In this document: positions 7,171-16,782 of the stretch, piece by piece
Layout: every line of letters starts with the position of its first letter
How positions within the stretch are numbered: position 1 is the stretch's first letter
Assembly: GCF_943371865.1 (NCBI RefSeq)
Contig: NZ_CALRWL010000024.1
Location: 17,315-81,314 of the forward strand
Source of the DNA: Azorhizobium sp943371865
GTDB lineage: Bacteria; Pseudomonadota; Alphaproteobacteria; Rhizobiales; Xanthobacteraceae
Length of the DNA: 64,000 nt
Direction of reading: 5' to 3'
Notes under the pieces: model-generated
What the model was told of the DNA's origin: nothing
The model's database searches: none
What the model saw: only the letters and a program-made list of their open reading frames with translations
Program-made: the position numbers and the translations under genes

Positions 7171-8142
7171 CTATTGCAGCATGCGCTCGAAATTGATGTT
7201 GAACAGCTTGGGGTCGGGGCGGGTGGTGTAGTTGAGGTTCGAGATCGCCACCGACGTGTCGTAGCCCTGCGGATCGGTCACGATCCACTGCCGCAGCTGA
7301 TAGTCCTTGGCGTCGAATAGCAGCAGCAGGCGATAGGTGCCCATCATCGGCACCTGTTCCTGCATCACCACCGAGACATAGACATTGTCCTCATAGACCC
7401 CGGTCACATTGGGGTTCAGTACCAGCTCGATCTTGTCGGCGAGCAGGAAGCGCAAGGGCGTCTGCGCCAAAGGCGTCACGTCCTGGGTGTTCAGGCGGCG
7501 GTCGCGCACCACCACCGACTGGCCGTTGGACACCAGTTCGATGGTGGCCGGGGCATTGTATTCGAACCGCACCTTGCCGGGCTTCTGCATGTAGAAGTCG
7601 CCGGTCTTGCGGCTGCCGTCGGAATCGATCTGCACAAAGGTGCCCACCAGGGTCTGCACCGAATTCCAATAGGTGGTGAGCTTGTTCACCGTGGTCATGG
7701 CGGCGCGGTCGAGATTACCCTGGGCCGGCGCGGGGGCCGGGTTCTGCAGCGGATTGCGGGGCGCGGCGGCCACCGCCGCCGGCGCCGTGGAGGCAGCCGG
7801 CGGACGCGGCTGGTTGGCAGACGCCGGGCGCTGCGCCGGCAACGGCACCGCCGCCTGGGCGGCAGGAGTCTGGGCCGCGGGCGCGATGGATTGCGGCGCG
7901 CCGGCCTGCGGCGCGGCACTGGGCGCGGGCGCCGCCTGGGGCGCGCGCGGCGCACCGGTCTGCGGCACCATGGGCTGGGGCGAGAACAATTGCGAGCCGA
8001 TCGCCTGCGACCCGCCGGGCACGCTGGCCCCCGGCACTTCGCCCGGAGGGAGCAAAATGCCCTGCGCCATGGCGTGCGGTGCGGCCGCCAAGCCAATCAG
8101 GATCGCGAAGGAAACGGCAAGGCGGCGGGGCATCATCAACAT
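7171..8142 (-). CDS. lolA: LolA-type outer-membrane lipoprotein carrier protein
   Basis: A periplasmic carrier that shuttles lipoproteins to the outer membrane. A signal peptide MPRRLAVSFAILIGLAAAPHAMAQG is cleaved after AMA. It is followed by an unusually long linker of about 150 residues, rich in Pro, Ala and Gln. The LolA domain forms the C-terminal half: TLVGTFVQIDSDGSRKTGDF, MQKPGKVRFEY, and the strand-rich end NLNYTTRPDPKLFNINF. Three clustered ATG codons (8142, 8136, 8133) can serve as start. The frame extends upstream to 8259 but the added part is not signal-like. It lies between xthA and ftsK, the common order in these bacteria. Confidence 0.87.
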   Translation of the reverse strand: MLMMPRRLAVSFAILIGLAAAPHAMAQGILLPPGEVPGASVPGGSQAIGSQLFSPQPMVPQTGAPRAPQAAPAPSAAPQAGAPQSIAPAAQTPAAQAAVPLPAQRPASANQPRPPAASTAPAAVAAAPRNPLQNPAPAPAQGNLDRAAMTTVNKLTTYWNSVQTLVGTFVQIDSDGSRKTGDFYMQKPGKVRFEYNAPATIELVSNGQSVVVRDRRLNTQDVTPLAQTPLRFLLADKIELVLNPNVTGVYEDNVYVSVVMQEQVPMMGTYRLLLLFDAKDYQLRQWIVTDPQGYDTSVAISNLNYTTRPDPKLFNINFERMLQ

Positions 8143-8295
8143 CCGGCAGAAGCGCGAATCACGCAGGATCGCGCATGTCGCCGCTTTATACTTCGGTTTC
8201 TTCGCTTTGTTCCCTAGCCACGGCCTATGGCGATCCTGTGGCTCGCGGCGGGCGCCCACGGGGCTGTGACAGGGGGCAGCGGTCGCCAGGGCGCC

Positions 8296-10800
8296 TTACT
8301 CCGCCGCCTCGTCGGAGAGCAGAATCTCGCGCTTGCCGGCGTGATTGGGGGCGCCGACCACGCCTTCCTTCTCCATGCGCTCCACCAGCGAGGCGGCGCG
8401 GTTATAGCCGATCTGCAGCCGGCGCTGGATATAGGAGGTGGAGCACTTCTTGTCCCGCAGCACCACCGCCACCGCCTGCGAATAGAGATCCTGGCCCGGT
8501 TCGCCGAACGATCCCTTATCCATCACCGCGCCGTCGTCCTCGTCATCCCCGTCCGCATCGGCGGTGACCGCCTCCACATAATCGGGCACGCCCTGGGCTT
8601 TGAGGTGCCGCACCACCCGCTCCACCTCCTCGTCGGAGACGAACGGGCCATGCACGCGGCTGATGCGCCCGCCGCCCGCCATGTAGAGCATGTCGCCCTG
8701 GCCCAGCAGCTGTTCGGCGCCCATCTCGCCGAGAATGGTGCGGCTGTCGATCTTGGAGGTCACCTGGAACGAGATCCGGGTGGGGAAATTGGCCTTGATG
8801 GTGCCGGTGATCACGTCCACGGACGGGCGTTGCGTCGCCATCACCAGATGGATGCCGGCGGCCCGCGCCATCTGGGCCAGGCGCTGGATGGCGCCCTCGA
8901 TGTCCTTGCCGGCGGTGAGCATCAGGTCCGCCATCTCGTCGACGATGACGACGATATAGGGCAGCGGCCCCAGCTCCATTTCCTCGCGCTCATAGACCGC
9001 TTCGCCGGTCTCGTGGTCGAAGCCGGTCTGCACGGTACGGGCGATGCTCTCGCCCTTCTTCATGGCGTCGGCGACGCGGGCGTTGAAGCCGTCGATGTTG
9101 CGCACGCCGAGCTTGGACATCTTCTTGTAGCGGTCCTCCATCTCCCGCACCGCCCATTTCAGGGCCACCACCGCCTTCTTGGGATCGGTGACCACCGGGG
9201 CGAGGAGATGGGGAATGCCGTCATAGACCGACAGCTCCAGCATCTTGGGGTCCACCATGATCAGGCGGCACTGCTCCGGCGTCATGCGGTAGAGCAGCGA
9301 CAGGATCATGGTGTTGATGGCCACCGACTTGCCCGAGCCGGTGGTGCCGGCCACCAGGAGATGCGGCATGCGGGCGAGATCGACGATCACCGGCTCGCCG
9401 CCGATGGTCTTGCCGAGCGCGATGGCCAGCTTCTGGCCGCTGTCGGAAAAGTCCTTGGTGGCCAAAAGCTCGCGCAGCAGCACCTTGTCGCGGCGCGGAT
9501 TGGGCAATTCGATGCCGATGGCATTGCGCCCCGGCACCACCGCCACGCGGGCGGAAATGGCGCTCATGGAGCGGGCGATGTCGTCGGCGAGGCCGATGAC
9601 GCGGGACGACTTGATGCCCGGTGCCGGCTCCAATTCATACAAGGTCACCACCGGGCCGGGGCGCACCTGGACGATTTCGCCGCGCACGCCGAAATCATCC
9701 AGCGTGCCTTCCAGCAATTTGGCGGTGTCTTTCAGCGCCTCGGGGCTCATGGTCGGCCCCTTGGCCGGGGGCGCCGCGCCCAGCAGGGTCAGTTCGGGAT
9801 GCTGATAGAGGCCGCGCCGGTTGCCGCGCGGGTTCGCGCCCGCGCCATTGCGGTCGCGCTTGGCGGCACCGGGGCGCGAGCGCGGCGGCGGCGCCTCGAA
9901 CGTGTCTTCCCCGTCGGCCTCGTCGTCCATGGGGGCGGCATCGCGGCGGGCGCCGCCCACGGGCGGGGCTTCGGGACGGGGCGTCAGGCGCGGCTCGACC
10001 CGGCCGTTGGGATCGGCGCGCCGCTCCAGCGGGCGGGCCAGCGCCACGCCCTTGATGACGCGGGGCGCGCGGCGAGTGGTCAGGCGGGCCTTCAGCGACA
10101 GGAAGGTATGGGTCAGCGCGCCCAGCGACACCATCGCCCCGCGCTCCACCTCTTCCTCCTCCGCATCATAGGGCTCGTCCTCAGGACCGCCGTCTTCAGC
10201 CGGCGCCGTGGGGCGGCAGGCGACGAACAAGCCGCCGGCCCCGATTCCCAGCCCCACCGCGCCCACCAGGATGGCGGCAAAGCTCGAACTCCAATTGCCG
10301 GTGATCACCATCACCAGCCGCGGCACCAGATCGCCCATCACCCCGCCCAGGCCCGTGGGCATGGGCCAGGTGCCGAAAGTGGGCAAAGCGCCGAGGAACG
10401 CACTGGCGCCCAAAGCGCCGAAGGTCAGGGCCACCAGGCGCAGGCGTTCGCCCCTGAGCGGGCGATGGGTGAGCAGTCGCCAGCCCCACACCGCCAGCGG
10501 CAGCAGCAGCGCCAGCGAGGCGAGCCCCAGAAGCTGCATCAGCAGGTCGGCCACCACCGCGCCGGGACGGCCGAGCAGATTGTTCACCTTGGCATTGGTG
10601 GCGTTGGACAGGCTGGGATCGCCCGCCGACCAGGTCATCAGCGCCACCAGCGCGAACGTCACCGCCCCCAGGATGGCGACGCCGACGATCTCCGACGAGC
10701 GGCGGCGGATGGCCGCGCGCACGCTCTCGGGAACGAAGTCCATGCCGAAGCCGTGCCCGCGCAAGGCCGCTGCTGATGCGGATCGACGGCGAACGGACAT
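8296..10800 (-). CDS. ftsK: FtsK/SpoIIIE DNA translocase
   Basis: An 834-residue DNA translocase that pumps chromosome ends through the closing septum and activates XerCD. The N-terminal part has four membrane segments (from about residue 38 to 190), then a charged Pro-rich linker. The motor domain begins around residue 330. Walker A is GTTGSGKSVAIN near residue 485, and Walker B lies in LPYIVVIVDEMADLM. The C-terminal gamma domain, a winged helix that reads KOPS polarity, is seen as STSYIQRRLQIGYNRAASLVERMEKEGVV. GAGGAG precedes ATG 10800. The aminotransferase gene lies 13 bases upstream on the same strand, so they are likely co-transcribed. Confidence 0.97.
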   Translation of the reverse strand: MSVRRRSASAAALRGHGFGMDFVPESVRAAIRRRSSEIVGVAILGAVTFALVALMTWSAGDPSLSNATNAKVNNLLGRPGAVVADLLMQLLGLASLALLLPLAVWGWRLLTHRPLRGERLRLVALTFGALGASAFLGALPTFGTWPMPTGLGGVMGDLVPRLVMVITGNWSSSFAAILVGAVGLGIGAGGLFVACRPTAPAEDGGPEDEPYDAEEEEVERGAMVSLGALTHTFLSLKARLTTRRAPRVIKGVALARPLERRADPNGRVEPRLTPRPEAPPVGGARRDAAPMDDEADGEDTFEAPPPRSRPGAAKRDRNGAGANPRGNRRGLYQHPELTLLGAAPPAKGPTMSPEALKDTAKLLEGTLDDFGVRGEIVQVRPGPVVTLYELEPAPGIKSSRVIGLADDIARSMSAISARVAVVPGRNAIGIELPNPRRDKVLLRELLATKDFSDSGQKLAIALGKTIGGEPVIVDLARMPHLLVAGTTGSGKSVAINTMILSLLYRMTPEQCRLIMVDPKMLELSVYDGIPHLLAPVVTDPKKAVVALKWAVREMEDRYKKMSKLGVRNIDGFNARVADAMKKGESIARTVQTGFDHETGEAVYEREEMELGPLPYIVVIVDEMADLMLTAGKDIEGAIQRLAQMARAAGIHLVMATQRPSVDVITGTIKANFPTRISFQVTSKIDSRTILGEMGAEQLLGQGDMLYMAGGGRISRVHGPFVSDEEVERVVRHLKAQGVPDYVEAVTADADGDDEDDGAVMDKGSFGEPGQDLYSQAVAVVLRDKKCSTSYIQRRLQIGYNRAASLVERMEKEGVVGAPNHAGKREILLSDEAAE

Positions 10801-10813
10801 CGGCGTGCGCTCC

Positions 10814-12031
10814 TCAGGACAGGCCGGCGACGAGGCGGTTCAGCACCTCTTCGCTGGTGGCGAGATCATGGACCATGGCGACCCGCAGATAGGGATCTCC
10901 GGGATTGGCGCCGCTGGCATCGCGGGACGACAGATAGCCGCCGGGAACCGTGCGCAGGCCCTGTTCCCGCCACAGCTTGAGCGCCGCTTCCGCGCCGCCG
11001 CCGGCCTCGGTGACGTCGAGCCACAGGAAGAAGCCGCCAGCCGGACGGCGATAGCCGAAGCGGTTGCCGAGCATGCGGTCGGCAATATCGAACTTGGCCA
11101 CATAGAGCCCGCGGGAGGCCTCCACATGGGCCTCGTCATTGAACGCGGCCACCGCCACCGCCTGCAACGGCTCGGGCACCTGCGGCGCGGCGATGCCGCG
11201 GAAGGCCAGGAATTCTTTGAGGAAATCCGCGTCGCCGGCCACGAAGCCCACCCGCATGCCCGGCAGCGACGAGCGCTTGGACAGGGAATTGAAGGTCAGC
11301 AGGCCGGAATAGTCGCCCCGCGCCACTTCCAATATGCCCGGCGGCTTCTCGGCGCCCAGATAGATTTCCGAATAGCATTCGTCCGCGAACAGATAGGCGC
11401 CATGGGCGCGGGTCATCTCCAGCAGGCGCTCCAGATAGGCGCGCGAGGCCACCGCCCCCTGCGGATTGGCGGGGGAGGCCAAGAACACCACCACGGCGCG
11501 GGCCAGCAGCGCCGGATCGAGCGCATCGAGATCCGGCAGCCAGCCGCTCTCGCGGGTGGTGGCCATGGCCACCACCTCGCAGCCGGCGATGTCGGCCCCG
11601 GCGCGATAGGCGGCATAAAGCGGGTTGGGGACCAGCACGATGGGCGCCCCAGCCCGCTGCGCCACCCGGCGCCGCGCGATGAAGGTGGCGTTCACCAGCC
11701 CTTCGCGGGAGCCGTTCAGCACCAGGATTTCCCGGTCCGCATCCATGGGACGGGCCAGCGCATAGCGCCGGCCCAGCCAGCCGGCGACGGCGGCGCGGAA
11801 TTCCGGCGTGCCCTCGGTACGGGGATATTTGCCGAAGCCCGCCAGCGCGCCGGCCAGCGCCGGGCCGACGAAGGCCGGCATGGCATGCTGCGGCTCGCCC
11901 ACGGCGGCGGTCAAAGGCGCGCGCGCCGGCGTCGTCCCGGCCAGCAGATCGGCCAGGCGGACGAAGGGGGAACGGGTATCGTCGCCGGAGCGGGGGGAGG
12001 ACGCAGGATTGGACATGGGCTCGCGATGCAT
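10814..12031 (-). CDS. PLP-dependent aminotransferase, class I/II (DapC-like)
   Basis: A fold-type I aminotransferase of 405 residues. Visible are the cofactor-contact motif LNGSREGLVNA, the conserved ASPANPQGAVAS, the FADECYSEIY Asp-Tyr pair and the Schiff-base Lys in FNSLSKRSSLPGMRVGF. The closest functional group by overall pattern is N-succinyldiaminopimelate aminotransferase (DapC) of the lysine and peptidoglycan precursor pathway, but substrate cannot be assigned with certainty. A second ATG at 12016 (MSNPASS) is an alternative start. It is upstream of ftsK in the same direction, and this pairing is common in Hyphomicrobiales. Confidence 0.87.
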   Translation of the reverse strand: MHREPMSNPASSPRSGDDTRSPFVRLADLLAGTTPARAPLTAAVGEPQHAMPAFVGPALAGALAGFGKYPRTEGTPEFRAAVAGWLGRRYALARPMDADREILVLNGSREGLVNATFIARRRVAQRAGAPIVLVPNPLYAAYRAGADIAGCEVVAMATTRESGWLPDLDALDPALLARAVVVFLASPANPQGAVASRAYLERLLEMTRAHGAYLFADECYSEIYLGAEKPPGILEVARGDYSGLLTFNSLSKRSSLPGMRVGFVAGDADFLKEFLAFRGIAAPQVPEPLQAVAVAAFNDEAHVEASRGLYVAKFDIADRMLGNRFGYRRPAGGFFLWLDVTEAGGGAEAALKLWREQGLRTVPGGYLSSRDASGANPGDPYLRVAMVHDLATSEEVLNRLVAGLS

Positions 12032-12127
12032 CGGATCAAACCGGAGAATGGCGCAGACAAGGTTAAGAGGCGCCTAACCCTGCGCGGCCGTGTTTAAGGA
12101 ACAAGGGTCCGGACGCCGCCGCTGCCG

Positions 12128-13084
12128 TCAGGCGCGGGGCACGGCCGCCAAAATGGCGCGGGCGGCGGCGCTATCGGCATCCATCTGCCGGATCAGGGCC
12201 TCGATGCCGTCGAATTTCAGTTCCGGGCGCAGATAGCCATGGAAGGCGACCTCCACCTCCTGGCCGTAGAGATCGCCGGAAAAGTCGAACACATGCACTT
12301 CCAGCAGCGCCCGGCCATTGTCGAAGGTGGGCCGCCGGCCATAGCTGGCCACCGCGTCATGGGTGCCGGTGGCGGTGGTCAGGCGCACCGCATAGATGCC
12401 GAAGGCGAGCGTGATGTCCGGCGACAGCGCCAGATTGGCGGTGGGATAGCCCAGATCCCGGCCGCGCTTGTCGCCATGGATGACGGTGGCCCGGATGCTC
12501 CAGGGCCGCCCGAGCATATGCGCCGCATGGCCCACCTGCCCCGCCTCCAGGGCGCGGCGGATGGCGGTGGAGGAAATGGAATCCCCTTCGTCCAACATCG
12601 CCTCCACCACCTGCACCGGAAAGCCGTGCTGCACGCCCTGGGCCTCAAGGAAGGCGGGCGAGCCGGCCCGCGCCTTGCCGAAATGAAAGTCGAACCCCAC
12701 CACGGCGCCGGAGACCTGGAAGGTGCCCACCAGGATATCGGCCACGAACGCCTCGGCGGTGATCGCCGCCAGATCGCGGTTGAACGGCAGCACGATGGCT
12801 CCGGCGAGGCCGCAGGCGGCGAGCGCGGCCAGCTTCTGCGGCTCCGGGGTCAGGCGGAACAGCGCCACGTCCGGCTGGAACACCGCGCGCGGATGCGGCT
12901 CGAAGGTCAGCGCCACCGTGGGGCGCCCCAGCGCCCGGCCCATGGCCAGCGCCGCCCCGATCACCGCCTGATGGCCGCGATGCACGCCGTCGAAATTCCC
13001 GATGGCCAGCACCGGGCGCGCCAATGCCTCCGGCAGCGGCGCGATGGCATGGACGATGGGAAAGTCTGGGGCGGGCGAGGGCAT
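12128..13084 (-). CDS. ribF: Bifunctional riboflavin kinase/FAD synthetase
   Basis: A 318-residue enzyme that makes FMN from riboflavin and then FAD. The N-terminal adenylyltransferase domain carries LAIGNFDGVHRGHQAV (residues 27-42) and TFEPHPRAVF. The substrate loop VGFDFHFGKARAG and the ISSTAIRRAL motif follow. The C-terminal riboflavin kinase domain shows DLGYPTANL and YGQEVEVAFHGYLRPELKF. ATG 13084 (MPSPAPDF) gives the family length, whereas a longer frame to 13123 adds a Pro-rich stretch without family similarity. It is followed downstream by the aminotransferase and ftsK, all on the minus strand. Confidence 0.96.
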   Translation of the reverse strand: MPSPAPDFPIVHAIAPLPEALARPVLAIGNFDGVHRGHQAVIGAALAMGRALGRPTVALTFEPHPRAVFQPDVALFRLTPEPQKLAALAACGLAGAIVLPFNRDLAAITAEAFVADILVGTFQVSGAVVGFDFHFGKARAGSPAFLEAQGVQHGFPVQVVEAMLDEGDSISSTAIRRALEAGQVGHAAHMLGRPWSIRATVIHGDKRGRDLGYPTANLALSPDITLAFGIYAVRLTTATGTHDAVASYGRRPTFDNGRALLEVHVFDFSGDLYGQEVEVAFHGYLRPELKFDGIEALIRQMDADSAAARAILAAVPRA

Positions 13085-13175
13085 CGGCAGAAGGGGCGGC
13101 CGGGAGTGTGGGAGGGGTCCCACCCTTGGCCCAGCCCCGCCGCCCCGTCAAGCGCGGGCGGGGCCGGCGCGCCTC

Positions 13176-14081
13176 CTACCAGGACAGACGCGGCATCACG
13201 GCGCGGGGGCGGGCGGGGCCGGCGAACAATTGCGCCACCGCCGCCATGTCCGGGGCGGCGCCATGCTCGGACTTCAGCTCCACCGCATGGATGCCGCTGG
13301 AGATGAACAGGCTGTGGAACCCGGCCTGGGTGGCGCCGATGATGTCGGTGCGCAGGGCATCGCCGATGGCCAGCACCCGCGCGCCCGGTGGCACTTCGTT
13401 GCGCAGCCCCAGCACCCGGCGCATGGCTTCCACATAGACCGGCGGGTGCGGCTTGCCGCAATAGACCGCATCGCCGCCCAATTCCTCATAGAGCTGGGCC
13501 AGCGCCCCGGCGCAATAGATCAGCCGGTCGCCGCGCTCCACCACCAGATCGGGATTGGCGCACACCAGGGTCAGGCCGCGCGCCTGCATGGCGGTGAGCA
13601 TGGCGCGATAGTCTTCCGGCGTCTCCACATCGTCATTGAACAGGCCGGTGCACACCACCAGGTCGGCGCCGTCCAGGTCCGACACCGTGACGCCGAGGCC
13701 GTCATAGGTGCCCAGATCCCGGTCCGGGCCGAGGTGGAACACCCGCGCCCCCGCCCGCCCGGCCAGCACCGCGCGGGTGACATCGCCGGAGGTGACGATG
13801 CCGTCATAGGCGTCGCGCGACACGCCCATGCCGTCCAGCATGCTGGCGACGAAGGCATTGGGGCGCGGCGCGTTGGAAACCAGGAACACGCTGACCCCAT
13901 GGCCGCGCGCATGCTCGAGCGCGGCGCAGGCGGCGGGGAAGGCGGCGACGCCATTATGGATCACGCCCCAGACGTCGCACAGGATCACATCGTAATCGTC
14001 GATGATCTGCGACAGGCCGGGCAGCAAGGGCGCCACGAACGGCAGGGCAACGACAGCGTGCGGCGACGGGGCGTCGGCCAT
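13176..14081 (-). CDS. TIGR01459-type HAD-superfamily phosphatase (NagD-like)
   Basis: A 301-residue HAD hydrolase. Motif I is ILCDVWGVIHNG (Asp36; Trp in place of the second Asp, as typical for this subfamily), motif II VFLVSNAPRP, and motif III/IV GKPHPPVYVEAMRR and AIGDALRTDIIGA. The cap domain of the NagD type lies between motifs II and III. Substrate is unknown; members sit beside ribF in many alphaproteobacteria and may dephosphorylate a small metabolite such as a flavin intermediate, which is inference. CAGGAG before ATG 14081 supports the start. It is divergent from the secreted protein gene. Confidence 0.88.
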   Translation of the reverse strand: MADAPSPHAVVALPFVAPLLPGLSQIIDDYDVILCDVWGVIHNGVAAFPAACAALEHARGHGVSVFLVSNAPRPNAFVASMLDGMGVSRDAYDGIVTSGDVTRAVLAGRAGARVFHLGPDRDLGTYDGLGVTVSDLDGADLVVCTGLFNDDVETPEDYRAMLTAMQARGLTLVCANPDLVVERGDRLIYCAGALAQLYEELGGDAVYCGKPHPPVYVEAMRRVLGLRNEVPPGARVLAIGDALRTDIIGATQAGFHSLFISSGIHAVELKSEHGAAPDMAAVAQLFAGPARPRAVMPRLSW

Positions 14082-14295
14082 GGGGACATCTCCTGGATCG
14101 GGCGACTTTTCGGCCCCGAGGTGCCACGGCACGGGCGTCGCCACAAGGCCCAGCGGCGCACACCCGCTGCCCGCCCGGCGCACCCCAGCCCCTCGGGCGG
14201 GCGGAGCGCTTCTTTTCTGGCCCGATCTCCGTCGGACCTTTTCATCTCCGGAGCCGCCGATAGCATCCCGGCGAACCTGCGACGGGAGAGGTATC

Positions 14296-15069
14296 ATGAT
14301 GAGATTTCGCCGACCGGCCCTGACACACCTGCAGGCGCCGCGGCCCGCGGCCCGGTTCGCCGCGGTCGCGTGCGCGGGCCTCGCCGCCCTGATGCTCGCC
14401 GGCGCGCCCCTCCAGGCCCAGCCGGCCCCCGCGGCGCCCGCCCAAGGCCCCGGCTCCAAGCCCCTGCGGGATGTGCGCTATTGCGAGTTGCTGCCCATCT
14501 CCGTCGGCCTCGACGGCGTGAGCGCCCAGGTGTTCAACACCCTGGGCCACAGCGACTGCCCGCAGGCCAATTGGGAGAGCCTCACCGACAGCGAACTGCG
14601 CAAGGCGTTCAGCTCCCTGTACACCGTGCGCAACGGGCCGCGCTTCTTCATCATGGACCAGATCGTCGCCTCCGGCGCCACCCTCAAGGGCGAGGTGGTG
14701 ACGGTGAACGGCATCGCCCTGGAGAAGCGCGCCGAAGTCCAGCTCTCCTTGTCCGAACTGCGCGAGAAGCCCTATCAGGACACGGTGATCGACCGCAGCA
14801 CGCTCTATCGCTTCGATGCGGGCAAGCCGACCTTTCAGCTCACATCGCCCGATGGGTCGGTCTATGTGATGCAGTCCTATGCTCAGATCGTCGATCCCAA
14901 GCTCACCTATGCGGATCTTCCCGGCCTCGGCGCCAAGCTGAAGCTGCCGGCCGGCTGGAGCTACGCCATGCAGACGCCGGCGCAGGAGCTTCTGCTCAAA
15001 GCGGACGGCAAAGCCACGGTGCTGCAGGACGATCTGAAGAACACCTATCAGAAGATCATCCCGCGCTAA
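14296..15069 (+). CDS. Secreted periplasmic protein of unknown function
   Basis: A 257-residue protein with an N-terminal signal region MMRFRRPALTHLQAPRPAAR, then the hydrophobic AACAGLAALMLAG-like core and a cleavage site after LQA-QPA. The mature part contains RYCELLPISVGLDGVSAQVFNTLGH and a segment SLYTVRNGPRFFIMDQIVAS, followed by a beta-rich C-terminal half. Similar proteins occur in other proteobacteria as hypothetical periplasmic proteins. I recognise no catalytic motif. GGGAGAGG before ATG 14296 supports the start. It is convergent with murD, 43 bases apart. Confidence 0.75.
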   Translation: MMRFRRPALTHLQAPRPAARFAAVACAGLAALMLAGAPLQAQPAPAAPAQGPGSKPLRDVRYCELLPISVGLDGVSAQVFNTLGHSDCPQANWESLTDSELRKAFSSLYTVRNGPRFFIMDQIVASGATLKGEVVTVNGIALEKRAEVQLSLSELREKPYQDTVIDRSTLYRFDAGKPTFQLTSPDGSVYVMQSYAQIVDPKLTYADLPGLGAKLKLPAGWSYAMQTPAQELLLKADGKATVLQDDLKNTYQKIIPR

Positions 15070-15112
15070 GCCGGATCAGCCTTGCGCCGGAGGACCGGCG
15101 CAAGGCGCCCGC

Positions 15113-16513
15113 TCACGCCGGGATTGCCTCCTGCGGCAGCGCCCGCACCAGATCGCGGAAGGCATCGCCCCGCACTTCGAAATTGGGATACTGGTCGAAA
15201 CTGGCGCAGGCCGGCGACAGCAGCACCACCGGATGCGGCACGCCGGAGGCGGCCGCATCATGGGCGGCGGCGATCACCGCTTTGTCCAGCGTGCCCACCA
15301 CCTCATGGGGGACATCGGCGCCGAGCGTCGCGGCGAAATCCGCCGCCGCCTCGCCGATCAGATAGGCCTTGCGCACCCGGGGAAAGAACGGCGCCAGCGG
15401 GGCAATGCCGCCCGCCTTGGGCTTGCCGCCGGCAATCCAGAACACGTTTTCGAAGCTGGCCAGCGCCCGCTCCGCCGCATCCGCATTGGTGGCCTTGCTG
15501 TCATTGACGAACAGAACGGGACCGCGCGTGCCCACCTGCTCCATGCGGTGGGCGAGGCCCGGAAAGCGCTTCATGCCCACCGCGATCACTTCATAGGCGA
15601 GGCCGATGGCATGGGCGGCCGCGAACGCCGCCGCCGCATTCTGCGCATTGTGGGTGCCGCGCAGGGAGCCGATGCCGGTGAGCGGCAGGCGGAAGCGCTC
15701 CACGCCGCCCTCGCTCACCACCAACGTCTCGCCGTCGAGCCAGATGCCGTCCGCCAAGGGCTGCTTGACCGAAATGCGCACCACATGCGCGCCGGCCGCT
15801 TCGGCCCGATCGGCGATGGCGGCGGAAAAGTCATCATCCACCCCCACCACCGCGGTGCCGCCCGGCTGCACCCCGGCAATCAGCCGCTCCTTGATGGCGG
15901 CGTACTGGCTGATGTCGCCGTGCCGATCCAGATGATCGGGGGTGAGGTTGAGATGCACGCCCACGGACGGATCGAGGCTGGGGGCGAGATCAATCTGGTA
16001 GGACGAGCACTCGATCACATGCACCCGGCCGGACTTCGGCGGCTCCAGGGAGAGGATGGCGGTGCCGATATTGCCGCCCATCTGTACATCGCGCCCGCCC
16101 ACCCGCAGCAGATGCGAGATCAGCGCCGTGGTGGTGGATTTGCCATTGGTGCCGGTGATGGCCACGAAGGCCGAGGTGCGGTTGAGCGTCTTGCGGGTCC
16201 GGCAGAACAGTTCGATGTCGCCGATCACCTCGACGCCAGCGGCGCGGGCCAGCTCCACCGACCAATGGGGCGCGGGATGGGTGAGCGGCACGCCGGGCGC
16301 CAGCACCAACGCGGCAATGCCGCTCCAGTCGATGGTGCGCAGATCGGTGACGGTAAGGCCGGCAGCCGCCGCGCTCTCGCGCCCCTTGGCGCCGTCATCA
16401 TAGGCCACCACCTGGGCGCCGCCGGCCACCAGCGCCTGCGCCGTGGCGAGGCCCGAGCCGCCGAGCCCGAACACGGCCACGGTTTGATCCTTGAACGAGG
16501 TAACGGGAATCAT
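15113..16513 (-). CDS. murD: UDP-N-acetylmuramoylalanine-D-glutamate ligase (MurD)
   Basis: A 466-residue Mur ligase that adds D-Glu to UDP-MurNAc-L-Ala in the cytoplasm. The N-terminal Rossmann domain is VAVFGLGGSGLATAQALVAGG. The ATP-binding P-loop is AITGTNGKSTTTALISHLL, with the Mg-binding VIECSSYQID and LNLTPDHLDRHG. The C-terminal domain has LFVNDSKATNADAAERAL. ATG 16513 (MIPVTSF) has AGGG upstream. murD normally follows mraY in the dcw cluster; here mraY ends about 30 kb away in the same orientation, and ftsW is not next. murD therefore probably has its own promoter, divergent from tex. Confidence 0.97.
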   Translation of the reverse strand: MIPVTSFKDQTVAVFGLGGSGLATAQALVAGGAQVVAYDDGAKGRESAAAAGLTVTDLRTIDWSGIAALVLAPGVPLTHPAPHWSVELARAAGVEVIGDIELFCRTRKTLNRTSAFVAITGTNGKSTTTALISHLLRVGGRDVQMGGNIGTAILSLEPPKSGRVHVIECSSYQIDLAPSLDPSVGVHLNLTPDHLDRHGDISQYAAIKERLIAGVQPGGTAVVGVDDDFSAAIADRAEAAGAHVVRISVKQPLADGIWLDGETLVVSEGGVERFRLPLTGIGSLRGTHNAQNAAAAFAAAHAIGLAYEVIAVGMKRFPGLAHRMEQVGTRGPVLFVNDSKATNADAAERALASFENVFWIAGGKPKAGGIAPLAPFFPRVRKAYLIGEAAADFAATLGADVPHEVVGTLDKAVIAAAHDAAASGVPHPVVLLSPACASFDQYPNFEVRGDAFRDLVRALPQEAIPA

Positions 16514-16782
16514 GACACCCTGCATCCGCTGCGCAATCGCCCCGGCACCAGGCGCGGGCGGTGAAAATCTGAAAGAGCGTCGCGCCGAACCGGCAGCCTG
16601 CTCCAGCGGCCGGGAGAATACCGTCTTGCGCGCCGCCGTCGAGGTGGGAGGATGCCGGAGGGGCCACCATCGCCCGGTCGCATTTGGCAGGCATGGCAGA
16701 ATCGCGCCATTGAAGCCCGGCGCCGCGCGGTCTACGTTCGCGTTTCGTTCCGAATTTGTCGTGTTTGCCAGAAGGAAACATC
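16514..16782. promoter_or_regulatory. Intergenic region between divergent murD and tex
   Basis: This 269-base region must hold the promoters for murD (minus) and tex (plus). AAGGAAA lies just before tex ATG 16783. I see no strong palindrome or RNA element in it. It is notable only because murD, usually inside the dcw operon, must be transcribed from here. Confidence 0.35.

Noticed and set aside
8227..10776. A long plus-strand open frame (849 codons) over ftsK
   Set aside because: The translation is low-complexity and His/Gly/Gln rich, with no domain. ftsK on the minus strand has all expected motifs.
14242..14550. A small minus-strand frame over the start of the secreted protein gene
   Set aside because: It lacks a ribosome site and is antisense to a gene with a signal peptide and good start signals.
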